A DNA stretch of 45,690 bases from IMG/VR virus record IMGVR_UViG_3300045996_002337, positions 303,971 through 349,660 of that record. One strand, given 5' to 3'. A program made the translations under genes and the position numbers. Shown in pieces: positions 31,686 to 39,333 of this stretch (its first letter is position 1; every line of letters begins with the position of its first letter). This stretch comes from a virus. The notes beneath the pieces were generated by a model. That model was not told where the DNA came from. It saw only the letters and a list, made by a program, of their open reading frames with translations, and ran no database searches.

Positions 31686-33043
31686 TACGCGAAGCCTCTA
31701 GCAAGGGCGCAGATCAAGGCATTAAGCGTCGAGTCATAGTAACAAGAAAGCATGTTGACGCTGTTTGGTCCTGAGCCGACAGCGGGGGTATCACCACCTG
31801 CAAATCGATACATGGTTCCATACGCTAGAGTGCGGCCGCCAGTAGCATCTTGAACAAGCAGTACGTTAATGGTTTGACCATCAATAAGTCCCGTTGGATT
31901 AGCAAGAGTTGCGTTTTCAGTTAGAGATAGGCGGAAGTTATTGGACAGCGTTGCGTCAATCGCCACCGATCCAGCAGAAATTGATAGGGCGACAGGGGCA
32001 ATGACCTGCGCCTTTGTGAAGGTGTTGACGGTGTTTGTGCTTACACTTTGGCCAGAAGATGTTTGTTGCCAGGTAGGCGGCGCATTACCATTTGACGTAA
32101 GCACCCAACCAACTTGCCCGTACCCGCTTGCCGTGGCGCCGGTTCCACCAAATGCGAGGCCGCCCTGTGGTGTGATCATCAAGCGATCTTCAATGGCGCC
32201 ACCAACACCAGTTTGAATTTTCACAGTTCCACTGTTAGCAATGCCGTTGTTGGCCGACCCACCTGCAGCACCACCACGGATGATCACATCACCGCCGTTT
32301 ACTGGTGTCGCTGCAAATGCCGAGTCTGCTGAGCCGCCGCCCTGGAGAATAAGGTCACCGCCAGCACCGCCCTTGTTATCTGACGAGAAGAAGAGCGTTG
32401 CAGTTCCACCGCGAACTGTTACATCTGGAGCATCAGCATTTGCCGTGCTCTGTGAGCCTGCACCAATTAGAAAGCCGCCACCAGAAGTTGTGCCCAATGT
32501 GAGTGTAGTAGAACCGTTGAACGTGAGGCCACCGCTTCCAGCAAAGATGCCGGCGTTATTGTACTGCACCTGACCAGTTGAGCCGGCGGGGGTTGTCGCT
32601 GGTGTAGAAGTGGTGGCAAGCTCTTGCCAGTTACCTAACGTTCCTGCACCTTCTGCGCGCAGAATAAATGTCTTGCTGAGGTCGGTGCGTACCGCGACAT
32701 CACCTACTTCTGCTGTCAGCGCTAGCATCGCAGCTTGTGATCCAACCACAAACGTATCAGTGATGGCAACAGCTGGCAGCTGCGACGTAAGCAGCTTACT
32801 TGTCCCATCCAACGCTGCCGGTGTGTAGCCTAAGGCGGTAATGATGTCAGCACTGGTAATGCCGCCGCCGGCACCAACCACGCCCCAATCGGTGCCGGTA
32901 AACACGTGAAGCGCGGGGGTGGGCGTCGTTAGAAAGAAGAGCTCGCCAGTGTTGTTGCCAACTGTTGGCAGGGCCGTACCGCTAGCAACCGTGAAATTCA
33001 CGGCTGACGAGGCGCCCATAAGTTCAATACCGTCCAAAAGCAT
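31685..33043 (-). CDS. Fibre-like virion protein, 452 residues
   Basis: The N-terminal part (MLLDGIELMGASSAVNF...) includes GELFFLTTPTPALHVFTGTDW and ITSADIITALGYTPAAL, phrases typical of phage head- or short-tail-fibre proteins, and DTFVVGSQAAMLALTAEVGDVAVRTD. Residues about 170-330 are Gly-rich, beta-helix-like (GGDLILQGGGSADSAF, GGDVIIRGGAAGGS). The C-terminus (NATLANPTGLIDGQTINVLLVQDATGGRTLAYG) is a widespread phage fibre tip or chaperone-like segment. A late box lies 25-32 bases upstream and AAAGGA precedes the ATG. Adhesin or capsid fibre. Confidence 0.65.
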   Translation of the reverse strand: MLLDGIELMGASSAVNFTVASGTALPTVGNNTGELFFLTTPTPALHVFTGTDWGVVGAGGGITSADIITALGYTPAALDGTSKLLTSQLPAVAITDTFVVGSQAAMLALTAEVGDVAVRTDLSKTFILRAEGAGTLGNWQELATTSTPATTPAGSTGQVQYNNAGIFAGSGGLTFNGSTTLTLGTTSGGGFLIGAGSQSTANADAPDVTVRGGTATLFFSSDNKGGAGGDLILQGGGSADSAFAATPVNGGDVIIRGGAAGGSANNGIANSGTVKIQTGVGGAIEDRLMITPQGGLAFGGTGATASGYGQVGWVLTSNGNAPPTWQQTSSGQSVSTNTVNTFTKAQVIAPVALSISAGSVAIDATLSNNFRLSLTENATLANPTGLIDGQTINVLLVQDATGGRTLAYGTMYRFAGGDTPAVGSGPNSVNMLSCYYDSTLNALICALARGFA

Positions 33044-33067
33044 GTTTGATCCTTTAACTGTGTGAAC

Positions 33068-33075
33068 TATTTATG
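33068..33075 (-). promoter_or_regulatory. T4-type late promoter box (CATAAATA)
   Basis: 25-32 bases before the ATG of the 452-residue fibre-like gene, in the 41-base gap after the large terminase gene. Confidence 0.65.
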
Positions 33076-33084
33076 AGCAAGTCC

Positions 33085-34617
33085 TCACATCATGAACGGT
33101 ACCGGCTCGTCTCCATACTGGTCACCCTCATTGGGTGCCACGTACTCGTTCACCTGCTTAAACGCGGTGTCGTTGTACTCAGAGAGACGCTTGAGCAAAC
33201 GAATGACAATGATGGTTGCCATCACGCAGTCAGAAGTTGCTCCCGGCTTGTGATCATAAGAACCACCTCGAGCCACAAAGTTCTTCAGTTCGTCGAGTAA
33301 GACCGTTGATTTGATCTGAAGGCCACCATTGATTTTTTCAACCAGTGATTTGAGCTGCAAGCAGGCAAGCACCTTTGTTTTACCTGACGTGAAGACTCCA
33401 AGCTTATCTGAAGATGGTTGATCACAATAGAGCTCGGCGTGTTCAGGTTGCTTTTCATCATTTTGGTAGAGTGCTGACATGGCCTCACCAATACCGTTTC
33501 GCTCGAATGTCCAAAGAACTTCGGCGCGTCCTCTACCAATTGGCGCCGAAAGTTTCTCGAGTATCCACTTTAGCTTTGCGTAGAGCAGGGGGATGTTGAT
33601 ATCGTTTGATCGCCACTCAGCCACCTGCTCGAGTGATGGAAACTCAAAGACCTCAATGACTGAGAAGTCATTGCCTGAGCCTGTGGCCGGGTCAACCCCA
33701 ACCAGATATGTACGGCCTTGACCACCTAGCTCTTCTTCAGGTTTCCAAAACTTAAACCCGAGGTCCTCATAGAGATGATGCGTGGGCGCAATTTGGATCA
33801 GCTTCATTGAGTTGATCAGCAACGCATCTGATGATAAGAATTCGCACCCGACTTCTTGCCGCGTAGCAAGGGGCCCGATCTGTCCAACCATGTCATCCCA
33901 GTACTGATCATCCCGCTCGGGGTGTTCTTTCCAGTGCACTTGAAATGGCTTGTACACATTTGTGCCAGACATTGCTCCACGCCACAACGAGGCAAAGAGA
34001 TCCGTGTCTCCGTTTGGGGTTGAGGAAATGATAGCAGAACCACCAGTAGACAGGGTAGGCGACAGCGAGTTCCACATCTGCTGCTGAATGCGTGGGTTAA
34101 TAAACGCCAACTCGTCAAGATACAGCTTCGAGATGGACAGGCCTCGACCAGTCTTGTCAGTCGTTGCTTCACAAACAACTCGTGATCCGTTGTCAAGGTC
34201 AATCTTGTGCATGTTGTAGTACTTCAAACCTGGCTTGATCCAGCTTGGAAGTTCTTCATACGCGAGCTTAACGCGACCGGCAATTTCAAGGGCGTGAGAA
34301 CCGTTCTTCGAGGCGATCAGCACGGTGGCATCGTCGTTGAAGAGCGCGTACCAAAGCAGGTACATGGCAGCCGTGACCGTCTTACCGCACTGACGCGGTT
34401 GCAGCGTGATCGTAAAACGGTTGGAGTGAATGTGACGAACGAACCGTTCCTGGTAGTCAAACATGTTGAAGGGAACGATACCGCGGGTTGGGTGGTTCAC
34501 CTTCACATAGGTTCGAATGAAGTACACTGGATCCCGCTTGCAACGCGCAAGCTCTTGGATCATGAACGGCGTATACTCGTCTGTTGCGTACGCCTTCTTA
34601 AGCTGCGGGTTCTTCAT
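33085..34617 (-). CDS. 17: Terminase large subunit (gp17-like)
   Basis: 510 residues. The ATPase domain has Walker A QPRQCGKT (Lys79), Walker B LYLDE (Asp168, Glu169) and the coupling motif ISSTPNG. The nuclease domain has VGVDPATGSGNDFS (Asp309, Asp317), TFERNG (Glu372) and TSDCVMA (Asp463), matching the RNase H-like triad of T4 gp17. It packages DNA into proheads and cuts the concatemer. It is shorter than T4 gp17 (610). Its start overlaps the stop of the pseudo-terminase gene (ATGA), so the two proteins are likely made in a coupled way. Confidence 0.95.
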   Translation of the reverse strand: MKNPQLKKAYATDEYTPFMIQELARCKRDPVYFIRTYVKVNHPTRGIVPFNMFDYQERFVRHIHSNRFTITLQPRQCGKTVTAAMYLLWYALFNDDATVLIASKNGSHALEIAGRVKLAYEELPSWIKPGLKYYNMHKIDLDNGSRVVCEATTDKTGRGLSISKLYLDELAFINPRIQQQMWNSLSPTLSTGGSAIISSTPNGDTDLFASLWRGAMSGTNVYKPFQVHWKEHPERDDQYWDDMVGQIGPLATRQEVGCEFLSSDALLINSMKLIQIAPTHHLYEDLGFKFWKPEEELGGQGRTYLVGVDPATGSGNDFSVIEVFEFPSLEQVAEWRSNDINIPLLYAKLKWILEKLSAPIGRGRAEVLWTFERNGIGEAMSALYQNDEKQPEHAELYCDQPSSDKLGVFTSGKTKVLACLQLKSLVEKINGGLQIKSTVLLDELKNFVARGGSYDHKPGATSDCVMATIIVIRLLKRLSEYNDTAFKQVNEYVAPNEGDQYGDEPVPFMM

Positions 34618-35396
34618 AGAAATTCACACTGATATTGTTCGCGCCACGCGTAGTCGCTAATAGACTGCTTGATTAAATCCTTGACTGCTTGATCCCACTG
34701 CACGTCGGCAAAGTCAACTTTAAATGGCGCAAACAGATTGGCGCCTTTGTTAGCTTCTGTCCAAATCTTTGCAAACATGTTATGCTTCCCATTGGGCGTT
34801 GAGTGGATGGAAAATGCGACACCACATGACGTGAGGACTGGAAGCATCAACATTGCAATATTCTGCTGATCGCTTGGTGACAAAAAAGCAAAATTATCAA
34901 GATGCAACCGTGAAATTGCCATGCCCCTAACGGCCCTCGTGCTGGCAGCCCTAAAGAGAATTCGCGAACTATTTTCAAAGACGATTTCATCTTTAGAGGA
35001 ATAGCGAACCTTAGGCATGAGAAAAGTTGGCAACTTACTTACAGCAAAGTTTGCGATTTCAGAGGCCGAGGCGGCCATTGAATTGGTAACTGTACCAAAA
35101 ACCTCACTTTTACAATCATGGAAGATTGCTTCCCATAGCATAAATGCAATTGCTACGGTCGTCATGCCCACCTGTCTTGGCGCCATTGAAACAACCATAT
35201 CATTGCGCAGCATGTGGCGAATGTAGTCTTCTTGGTATGGGTGCAATGGGAGCGGCATGGCACCCATCTTTGGGTGCAAGTACTGAAAGTAGTTCTTTAT
35301 GAAGTAGATTGGATCTTTGGCACAGCGAAAAATTTCTTCAACTTGCTCACGCGACTGGTCAGGGGCGCGGCCCCGCTTGGAGATAATGGTCTTCAT
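34614..35396 (-). CDS. Catalytically dead terminase ATPase paralogue, no nuclease domain
   Basis: 260 residues collinear with residues ~25-260 of the large terminase beside it (DPIYFIKNYFQYLHPKMG, YQEDYIRHMLRND, PRQVGMTTVA, ISRLHLDNFAF, HSTPNG, REQYQCEFL). It stops exactly where the nuclease domain would begin. The Walker A lysine is Met78 (QVGMTT against QCGKT) and the Walker B glutamate is Asn168 (LDN against LDE), so it should not hydrolyse ATP. The frame is intact and overlaps both neighbours by ATGA, so it is a kept gene rather than debris. A regulatory or structural part in the packaging motor is inferred. Confidence 0.85.
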   Translation of the reverse strand: MKTIISKRGRAPDQSREQVEEIFRCAKDPIYFIKNYFQYLHPKMGAMPLPLHPYQEDYIRHMLRNDMVVSMAPRQVGMTTVAIAFMLWEAIFHDCKSEVFGTVTNSMAASASEIANFAVSKLPTFLMPKVRYSSKDEIVFENSSRILFRAASTRAVRGMAISRLHLDNFAFLSPSDQQNIAMLMLPVLTSCGVAFSIHSTPNGKHNMFAKIWTEANKGANLFAPFKVDFADVQWDQAVKDLIKQSISDYAWREQYQCEFL

Positions 35397-35974
35397 TGAT
35401 TGTCCTCGAAGATGAAGTTCTTAATTGCGCCCACAGTGTGTTCATGTAAGAGAACTTCGAAGTGATTGGCTTTGACTTCTACCTTCTTCCCGAATTTTAG
35501 TGCGCGTTGACTTGATACAGCAACGACGCTGTCATTCGGTTCCGGTGATGTGGGCAGGTGCCCTCCAGTAGAAATGATACTGAGAGTCGGAGTAGTCAAC
35601 ATGAGATCACAGCATCGTCTAACATGCGGGCCGCGTGGAATGATATCTCCCAGCACGGCTAAGCTGCCCGGGATCCAGCGCAAAGCTGCAGCGGCCCGTG
35701 ATCCATTTAGTGGAGATGATATCGTTACAAGCTTTGTGATTCGTTCAGGTTCATCAGCTGCCACTAAGGTCGCGATAACCCCGCCAAGTGAATGACCGAC
35801 GAGGATCAATTCGCCAGCTGGTAACTGCGCGCGAACCTGTTCTATCGAAACTGATAGGGGCTGATGCGACAAATAATCCACCATGATCGGTGAATGCTGG
35901 GGCAGCTTGTTGACGATGTATCCAAAGGAACGGTGACTGGAATTCAATCCATGCACGAAGACAATTTGTTTCAT
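35393..35974 (-). CDS. Alpha/beta hydrolase (lipase/esterase-like)
   Basis: 193 residues. The oxyanion strand motif FVHGLNSSHRSF is at the N-terminus. The nucleophile elbow is GHSLGG (Ser62); the acid is Asp148 (PNDSVV) and the base His171 (ANHFEVL), all in the expected order. It resembles the compact PGAP1/lipase-like hydrolases. No signal peptide. It heads the pseudo-terminase/terminase operon with ATGA coupling, and its ribosome site is in a hairpin overlapping a late promoter. Substrate unknown: host lipid, acylated signal, or a role in lysis are all possible. Confidence 0.8.
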   Translation of the reverse strand: MKQIVFVHGLNSSHRSFGYIVNKLPQHSPIMVDYLSHQPLSVSIEQVRAQLPAGELILVGHSLGGVIATLVAADEPERITKLVTISSPLNGSRAAAALRWIPGSLAVLGDIIPRGPHVRRCCDLMLTTPTLSIISTGGHLPTSPEPNDSVVAVSSQRALKFGKKVEVKANHFEVLLHEHTVGAIKNFIFEDNQ

Positions 35975-36000
35975 AGAACCTCTCAGGTTCTATATTTACA
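35973..36000 (-). promoter_or_regulatory. Late promoter box (TGTAAATA, 35993-36000) beside a hairpin hiding the hydrolase ribosome site
   Basis: ATAGAACCT-GAG-AGGTTCTAT (35973-35993) is a perfect 9-bp hairpin. Its 3' arm holds the Shine-Dalgarno GAGAGG region and the first two bases of the ATG. A transcript from the late box would start within the 5' arm and lack most of it, leaving the site open. Read-through RNA would be closed. Confidence 0.65.
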
Positions 36001-36001
36001 G

Positions 36002-36601
36002 TCACCCGGCGATCAAATCTTCGTAATCCACGTCCTTGCGTACAGGAACGATAATAACGGAGTCACACAGCAGCGCGATTTCGGCGCCAGAGGAAATGGC
36101 TTTTGCAAGGTTGTCGTCATGCCAGGTGATCTCGTCAAGCACCTTCGCGGCCACACCTTCAGCCTCTTCCTCTTTACTAACTCGCATCAAGTTCTCAATG
36201 GTGCGGGCCCAACGCATGGTATCATAGATGGCTTCACCGTTGTGTTCACCCCACACAAATTTGAAGTCACCGACCGGAAAGACGTAGTGAAGCTGCCCGT
36301 AAAGACGGGCAGCGTTTTTATCGCCCGTCGCGAACAGGCCTTCAGATCGAACCTTGACGCCAAACTTCTTTTGAAAGTATGTGTCAAGAAGCCCATGAAC
36401 GAACGGAGTAGAATCGCGTGGTTTGCGGTCCTTGCGAACTGTCACCTCACGGGCTCCTTTTACTAGAGAGGCAAAAGGGCCGCCGTAACCACGATAGAGT
36501 GGTCGATTACCTGCTTGCTCAAGAAAAGGGGCGCATTTCTGACGGATATCCAGCTTTGAATCACCCGTGAGAAAATCCTTAAACGTTCGTAGACTCGTCA
36601 C
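36002..36601 (-). CDS. ADP-ribosyltransferase-like protein, 199 residues (GTG start)
   Basis: Starts at GTG (36601), overlapping the small gene's stop as GTGA. The leader TFKDFL is like the capsid-targeting motif of its neighbours but lacks the following Glu. ART-like landmarks are NRPLYRGYGG (Arg37), then SEGLFATGDKNAARLYG (aromatic then Ser/Thr, about 87-102), then HYVFPVGDFKFVWGEHNG, and GAEIALL (Glu174) near the end. The order fits R-[S/T]-E ARTs such as T4 Alt/ModA. Similar motifs recur in the two longer genes at 38.6-40.0 kb. Assigned by motif pattern only. Confidence 0.5.
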   Translation of the reverse strand: MTSLRTFKDFLTGDSKLDIRQKCAPFLEQAGNRPLYRGYGGPFASLVKGAREVTVRKDRKPRDSTPFVHGLLDTYFQKKFGVKVRSEGLFATGDKNAARLYGQLHYVFPVGDFKFVWGEHNGEAIYDTMRWARTIENLMRVSKEEEAEGVAAKVLDEITWHDDNLAKAISSGAEIALLCDSVIIVPVRKDVDYEDLIAG

Positions 36602-36723
36602 TTTTTCTTTGTCCTGTAGCGGGTCTCAAGCACTCCAGCCCATTCAAGGAACTTGTTGCCTAAGTATGTTGTTGCGGCTGCCGCTGCCGCGCCCGCAATG
36701 ATCTTTCCAATGAGGCGCAGCAT
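36598..36723 (-). CDS. Small Ala-rich membrane protein, 41 residues
   Basis: MLRLIGKIIAGAAAAAATTYLGNKFLEWAG followed by a basic tail (VLETRYRTKKK). The Gly/Ala-rich segment could be a membrane helix. The stop overlaps the ART-like gene's GTG (GTGA) and the start is three bases after the 71-residue gene, so the spacing supports a real gene. It resembles its neighbour (AGAAVAGYFATKHVKR), perhaps a pair. Function unknown. Confidence 0.55.
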   Translation of the reverse strand: MLRLIGKIIAGAAAAAATTYLGNKFLEWAGVLETRYRTKKK

Positions 36724-36726
36724 GGC

Positions 36727-36942
36727 TTACTTCTTTTCGTTTTGTTCTTTGAGGAGGGCGTTAATCCTGCCAATCAGGTCATTAACACGAACCTCAGTTG
36801 TATTTTTAAGGCCTTGAGCCATTTGTTTAGCATCGTTCACACGAACATCAAGTGGCTTTTGCTCAAGAGCGCGTTTAACATGCTTGGTTGCAAAGTAACC
36901 AGCAACTGCTGCGCCAGCAGCGATCAACATTTTCTTCATCAT
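36727..36942 (-). CDS. Small membrane-anchored helical protein, 71 residues
   Basis: MMKKMLIAAGAAVAGYFATKHVKRALEQ has a short Ala/Gly-rich hydrophobic segment (about 5-20), then an amphipathic helical part with the repeated phrase VRVND (PLDVRVNDAKQMAQGLKNTTEVRVNDLIGRINALL). The N-terminus could be read as a weak signal or anchor sequence. An excellent TAAGGAG precedes the ATG. It sits in the putative internal-protein cluster; function unknown. Confidence 0.6.
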   Translation of the reverse strand: MMKKMLIAAGAAVAGYFATKHVKRALEQKPLDVRVNDAKQMAQGLKNTTEVRVNDLIGRINALLKEQNEKK

Positions 36943-37003
36943 CGTTTCTCCTTAAGAGAGGTTAACTTCCGCGTTGTGCAGAATGTGCATCTTCGTTATA
37001 TCT

Positions 37004-37789
37004 TCAAGCCTTGAACATCTTATGGTTGCCATCAGGTGCTTCAACGCGAACATATTTAACGTTCTCGTTGGTATAAAAGATGACTACCCATTGTGCATCA
37101 GCGGCTTTAATAAGTTCACGCTTTAGCTGCTTGCCCTTCTGGATTACATTTTCTGCTTCGGTAGTACCAACAAGCTTGAGTCGATCGACTGGCACCTGAA
37201 GAAGTTCAGCAGCTTGCCCCATCGCGCGCGTTTCAGTGGCACTCACCCGCTCTGAAAGCAGGTCGATGCCCACGAGCTGCTTTTGAAACTCAAGTGCAAA
37301 AGCTTCATTCCACATCTTGATGATTGGCTTTGGTGGCGACTGTGTGGTCCAAACTGGAATGCGATACGCAGTGGCACCTGGATTTGAAAGAAGAAGCTTA
37401 ACGTGCTTGGCTGCAATCTTTTGAGCCAATTTGATTCGTTTGGCACCCTCGCCCTTGATGCCTAATTCCTTCATTCGCTTTGCGATATTTGTCGTAATCG
37501 CAAGATTCTTTAGAGTGGAATAGAGCTGGCCAATCCAGTGATTGCCGTTCATACCCATGCCACCTGGCCTGAAAGGACCAGGACGGTACCACCCACTTCC
37601 AACTGGGGGTGGCGTGACAGGTGGAATTTCGGGCACGTCAGTTGGAGTTCCACCATCACCAGGCGATGACTCGCCACCATCGCCACCATCCTCTTCTGAG
37701 ATCAGTAGGAGCGGCAAAAGGGCCTCGTAAACTTCAAGGTTTTTGCCCTCGAGAAGTGGCTTAGCAGTCAGCAGTTCTTGTACCAGCAT
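37004..37789 (-). CDS. Candidate internal head protein with Pro/Gly-rich linker, 261 residues
   Basis: The N-terminus (MLVQELLTAKPLLEGKN) resembles a capsid-targeting peptide with a possible prohead-protease site LLE-G at residue 15. Residues about 32-80 are acidic then Pro/Gly-rich (EEDGGDGGESSPGDGG...PPVTPPPVGSG). The rest is a helical, basic domain (IAKRMKELGIKGEGAKRIKLAQKIAAKHVKLLL) followed by an alpha/beta end (AQWVVIFYTNENVKYVRVEA). Not recognised as an enzyme. A late box lies 24-31 bases upstream. Role as a packaged protein is inferred from position and N-terminus. Confidence 0.5.
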   Translation of the reverse strand: MLVQELLTAKPLLEGKNLEVYEALLPLLLISEEDGGDGGESSPGDGGTPTDVPEIPPVTPPPVGSGWYRPGPFRPGGMGMNGNHWIGQLYSTLKNLAITTNIAKRMKELGIKGEGAKRIKLAQKIAAKHVKLLLSNPGATAYRIPVWTTQSPPKPIIKMWNEAFALEFQKQLVGIDLLSERVSATETRAMGQAAELLQVPVDRLKLVGTTEAENVIQKGKQLKRELIKAADAQWVVIFYTNENVKYVRVEAPDGNHKMFKA

Positions 37790-37812
37790 GTTGTTATCCG
37801 TTGTTAAGGATC

Positions 37813-37820
37813 TATTTACT
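37813..37820 (-). promoter_or_regulatory. T4-type late promoter box (AGTAAATA)
   Basis: 24-31 bases before the ATG of the 261-residue candidate internal protein. Confidence 0.5.
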
Positions 37821-38554
37821 TAGGTTTTGTACCAACCCTCAACCTTTTTGTTGAGGGTTTCCATGTCAAAAATTTCTGGCACGAGATACTTTTCTTTGGT
37901 ATCTTCAAGGTGCTTTAGCATGCGTTGGCCAACAGGGTTCTGCACAGGAGAGTCATAGAAGTTTGTAACTTCCTTGAAGATCTTCAGCATTGCAGCGTCG
38001 TCAAGTTCGCCCGGGTTGTTGTTCACTTCCTTGAAGAACTCAAATTTGCCTTTAAAGTACGCCTTATTGGCCCGAGAAACTTCATGCACCTTGTCAATGA
38101 ACTCAGGGTTCACTTCACGGCCAATCTCTTCACCGCGCTTCTTTGCGCGGGCCTGGGCTACTTCAAGCTCTGTATCAACAAATACCATGCCGACGTCATA
38201 GCCAAGTGATTCAAGAATGCCTGCCCGGCCGAGGATGTTTGATGCATCGTTGGACGTACCATCGACGAACAGCGGCAGCATGCCGTTCAAATAACCAGCG
38301 AGCGCGTTCTTTGTTAGGGGGCGGGTGCGGTCGCGGAAGAACGACTTCCATGTTTCGTCATTCGATGGCATGTCGAATTTCTTTGAAAGAAACTCAGTTG
38401 CCTTATCGGTGTTGACAACCTTCGGTGAAATTGGCCCTTGCAGCTTTGAGACAGTGTATGACTTACCTGCGCCCGGAATGCCAACAACGAAAACCGCTTT
38501 CAAAATGCCGCGGTCGTTGATGCTTTCGTCTAGAAATTGTTTGAACGTAATCAT
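37820..38554 (-). CDS. P-loop kinase (zeta-toxin/AAA_33-like) with capsid-targeting-like N-terminus
   Basis: 244 residues. It starts MITFKQFLDES, like the T4 internal-protein leader, with a possible cleavage site LDE-S. Then FVVGIPGAGKSY (Walker A, about 23-34) and VVNTDKATEFL, with the Asp expected of Pnk/zeta-toxin-type kinases. LFVDGTSNDASNI follows, then a lid segment (VAQARAKKRGEEIGREV). Zeta toxins phosphorylate UDP-GlcNAc; relatives act on RNA ends, sugars or antibiotics. It overlaps the preceding gene by ATGA. As a head-packaged kinase it could act at once on the new host. The substrate cannot be told from sequence. Confidence 0.7.
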   Translation of the reverse strand: MITFKQFLDESINDRGILKAVFVVGIPGAGKSYTVSKLQGPISPKVVNTDKATEFLSKKFDMPSNDETWKSFFRDRTRPLTKNALAGYLNGMLPLFVDGTSNDASNILGRAGILESLGYDVGMVFVDTELEVAQARAKKRGEEIGREVNPEFIDKVHEVSRANKAYFKGKFEFFKEVNNNPGELDDAAMLKIFKEVTNFYDSPVQNPVGQRMLKHLEDTKEKYLVPEIFDMETLNKKVEGWYKT

Positions 38555-39333
38555 GATAGTGGTTTGATAAATTCGCTGAATTGAATTGCAGGCACTGAAA
38601 GGTATTTACCGCTAAACCAGACCTCGTGCTGCTTTCCATCAAACTTGAAAGAGGATGGTGTCTCGAGCGCGACGCCCATACGATCGGGCTGAAAGATGTC
38701 AGGATATTCAGCGTGAAAATCAAGTAACCAGGCACCGCTAATTTTGCCAATGCGCTTGAATTCGGGCTTCGTTTGGTCAATCTTTCCATCGACCTCCAGA
38801 CTGTTGAGAATCTGTTCCCACAGATTCTTCAAGTCTGCTGACAATGTTTGGGGCCCGTCTATGTGGAGAACGTCTTCAGCAATTGTTCGAATGTAATAGG
38901 AAATGGTGCCGAGATTATTTGTTCGGTGTTCCGCAGCTTTAAATGGTCTAATGAAGTTAAAATCTACCTCTTTGGTAATCGCAAGCTTCGTCCCATTCAC
39001 CGGAAAGATGGCATAAGTGTTATCTTCTGTCATTTCTGTGACTTCTGTGTCCATCGTAGTAGAGCAGAAGATTGACCTGTCGCGCTCTGGAAAATCGTTC
39101 CATGCTGGGAACGAGAAGATCCATTTGTGCATGGCGCCATTGCCAGACCGGCTGCGCGGGCGCACGCGCTCTGAAGAGTCGCGAACTCTAATTGGTTCGT
39201 TCTTGCTAGCCGCCCGCCATAATGGGCGTGTCGGGGTCTTCCAATCGGAGCAGTGCTTCTTAAAGAACTCAAGCGCCTCCTCAGCAGAAAGGGTCCGATC
39301 TTCTTCAAGTAAAAATTCCTTGAATGTGATCAC
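38551..39333 (-). CDS. ADP-ribosyltransferase-like protein with capsid-targeting-like N-terminus, 260 residues (GTG start)
   Basis: Starts at GTG (39333), overlapping the previous stop as GTGA. The leader MITFKEFLLEED has the same pattern as its neighbours (possible cleavage after LLE). ART-like landmarks are RPLWRA (Arg40), RSIFCSTT (Ser91-Thr93) and KQHEVWFSGKYLSV (Gln235-x-Glu237), in the order R - STS-like - QxE. Between them lies NTYAIFPVNGTKLAIT, shared with the next gene. The two are clearly related over their whole length, with Arg40 at the same position. Expected activity is ADP-ribosylation of host proteins; unproven. Confidence 0.55.
   Translation of the reverse strand: MITFKEFLLEEDRTLSAEEALEFFKKHCSDWKTPTRPLWRAASKNEPIRVRDSSERVRPRSRSGNGAMHKWIFSFPAWNDFPERDRSIFCSTTMDTEVTEMTEDNTYAIFPVNGTKLAITKEVDFNFIRPFKAAEHRTNNLGTISYYIRTIAEDVLHIDGPQTLSADLKNLWEQILNSLEVDGKIDQTKPEFKRIGKISGAWLLDFHAEYPDIFQPDRMGVALETPSSFKFDGKQHEVWFSGKYLSVPAIQFSEFIKPLS

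Noticed and set aside
34614-35396. Split-gene or frameshift explanation for the half terminase
   Set aside because: The neighbouring terminase already has a full ATPase domain, so the two cannot be halves of one broken gene; they are paralogues.
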